The translations under genes and the position numbers were made by a program. From Pomphorhynchus laevis (lineage: Eukaryota > Acanthocephala > Palaeacanthocephala > Echinorhynchida > Pomphorhynchidae), in the NCBI GenBank assembly GCA_012934845.2, contig WNNJ02002642.1, positions 53,338-117,337 on the forward strand: DNA of 64,000 nucleotides. The letters are read 5' to 3'. Numbering within the stretch: the first letter of the stretch is position 1; each line of letters begins with the position of its first letter. Below, in pieces: positions 63,426 to 64,000 of the stretch. The notes under the pieces were generated by a model. That model had not been told where the DNA came from. It was given only the letters and a program-made list of their open reading frames with translations, and ran no database searches.

Positions 63426-64000
63426 ACCATGAAGTACTCACTCGCAGTTTCGGTCAGTGAGTACTTCATTCTACTGATAAGAGTTGCCAAGTACTAATTG
63501 GTCGTCTGGAAGTGACATGGTGACTGAAAATCGTGAATCAAAGTCCAGTCTATCAAGCAACACCATTTAGTACAAATGCCGTATTTCGTAAGAAATCCAA
63601 GACCGTTGTCTACTCAGCACATCAGTGCACTACTTTTATACATGCCGTATCCATTAAGGATCCAACGAGTGCAGCGATAATTCAGTAACAACCTCTACCT
63701 AGTTTTAAGAATGGTCAACAGCAATTCGATCTGGTCAAGAGCGTAAGCCTTAGACAATTAAGCAAAGTGTCGGAAACGCCTTTATTCACAATGTCACACA
63801 GGCTACCGAAACGATCAGTGTGTACCTCATTCTACTGATGAGTGTTGCCGTGTACTCATCATTTCGACATGGTGACTGAAAGTCGTGACATTGTGACTGA
63901 AAGTCGTGAATCGAAGTCCAGTCTATCAAGCAACACCATTTAGTAATATATATTAGTTTTGTGTTAGATTGACATGTTAAAATCTAACACGTTTTGTGTT
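63425..64000 (+). repeat. Satellite B array, ~370-400-bp unit, partial second unit
   Basis: GTGACTGAAAATCGTGAATC + AAAGTCCAGTCTATCAAGCA (63,521) recurs at 63,891. TACTGATAAGAGTTGCC at 63,472 corresponds to TACTGATGAGTGTTGCC at 63,833. The segment AAGTCCAGT-AGCA is shared with satellite A, so A and B are related subfamilies. GTGACTGAAAGTCGTGA is duplicated at 63,872-63,906. Confidence 0.8.

Noticed and set aside
63790-63850. GAAAC ... CTACTGATGAGTGTTGCC in satellite B called as a hammerhead
   Set aside because: Order is reversed and the 22-nt gap is too short for stems III and I of a type II form; TGATGAGT also pairs with a nearby ACTCATCA. Reported as hypothesis, not as a feature.

Overview
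The window is animal nuclear DNA: no prokaryot-like operons, AT-rich background, canonical GT-AG introns, and roughly three quarters retroelement debris. I think it comes from an invertebrate. A flatworm (digenean) is my working guess, because the one host gene I can follow has very short 5' introns and huge 3' introns, and it sits among CR1/Jockey-group LINEs, Penelope-like elements (PLEs) and a CsRn1-like Ty3/gypsy copy. That assignment is inference only.

The backbone is a single minus-strand host gene, a two-domain rhodanese (thiosulfate / 3-mercaptopyruvate sulfurtransferase family). I recovered six exons by reading the minus strand: 56,299-56,414; 56,031-56,238; 55,854-55,979; 32,950-33,097; 19,809-19,910; 8,788-8,912. 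Phases and splice sites agree at every junction and give 275 codons; the last short exon was not found and probably lies left of the window. Introns 1-2 are 60 and 51 bp; introns 3-5 are about 22.8, 13.0 and 10.9 kb, so most of the window is intron filled with transposons.

Left to right: 1-3.3 kb satellite monomers and PLE termini with hammerhead-ribozyme cores; 3.4-7.5 kb a decayed LINE (minus); 8.8 kb rhodanese exon 6; 8.9-13.6 kb PLEs, including an AT-rich family (PLE-3) with a conserved structured terminus; 14.5-17.1 kb a nearly full PLE (minus); 17.9-20.7 kb PLE-3 tail, hairpins, exon 5 and a divergent tandem repeat; 20.8-24.8 kb Ty3/gypsy fossils; 25.2-31.6 kb LINEs and a 0.9-kb segmental duplication; 32.3-33.1 kb unrecognised ORFs and exon 4; 33.3-41.4 kb LINE-5 copies, one split by a palindromic PLE with a target-site duplication; 41.5-54.7 kb orphan-RT scraps, an apparently intact two-ORF LINE (LINE-6), its decayed relative, PLE pieces and an unrecognised coding relic; 54.8-56.4 kb a coding-like relic and exons 3-1; 56.9 kb a foldback element; 57.4-61.6 kb PLE-3 cluster; 61.7-62.5 kb an OTUD3-like pseudogene; 62.5-64 kb satellite array.

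The elements interact by insertion and rearrangement: PLE into LINE-5, LINE-6 into PLE sequence, tail-to-tail LINEs later duplicated. PLEs repeatedly show inverted terminal arms, each with its own ribozyme core. Only the rhodanese gene and LINE-6 look intact.
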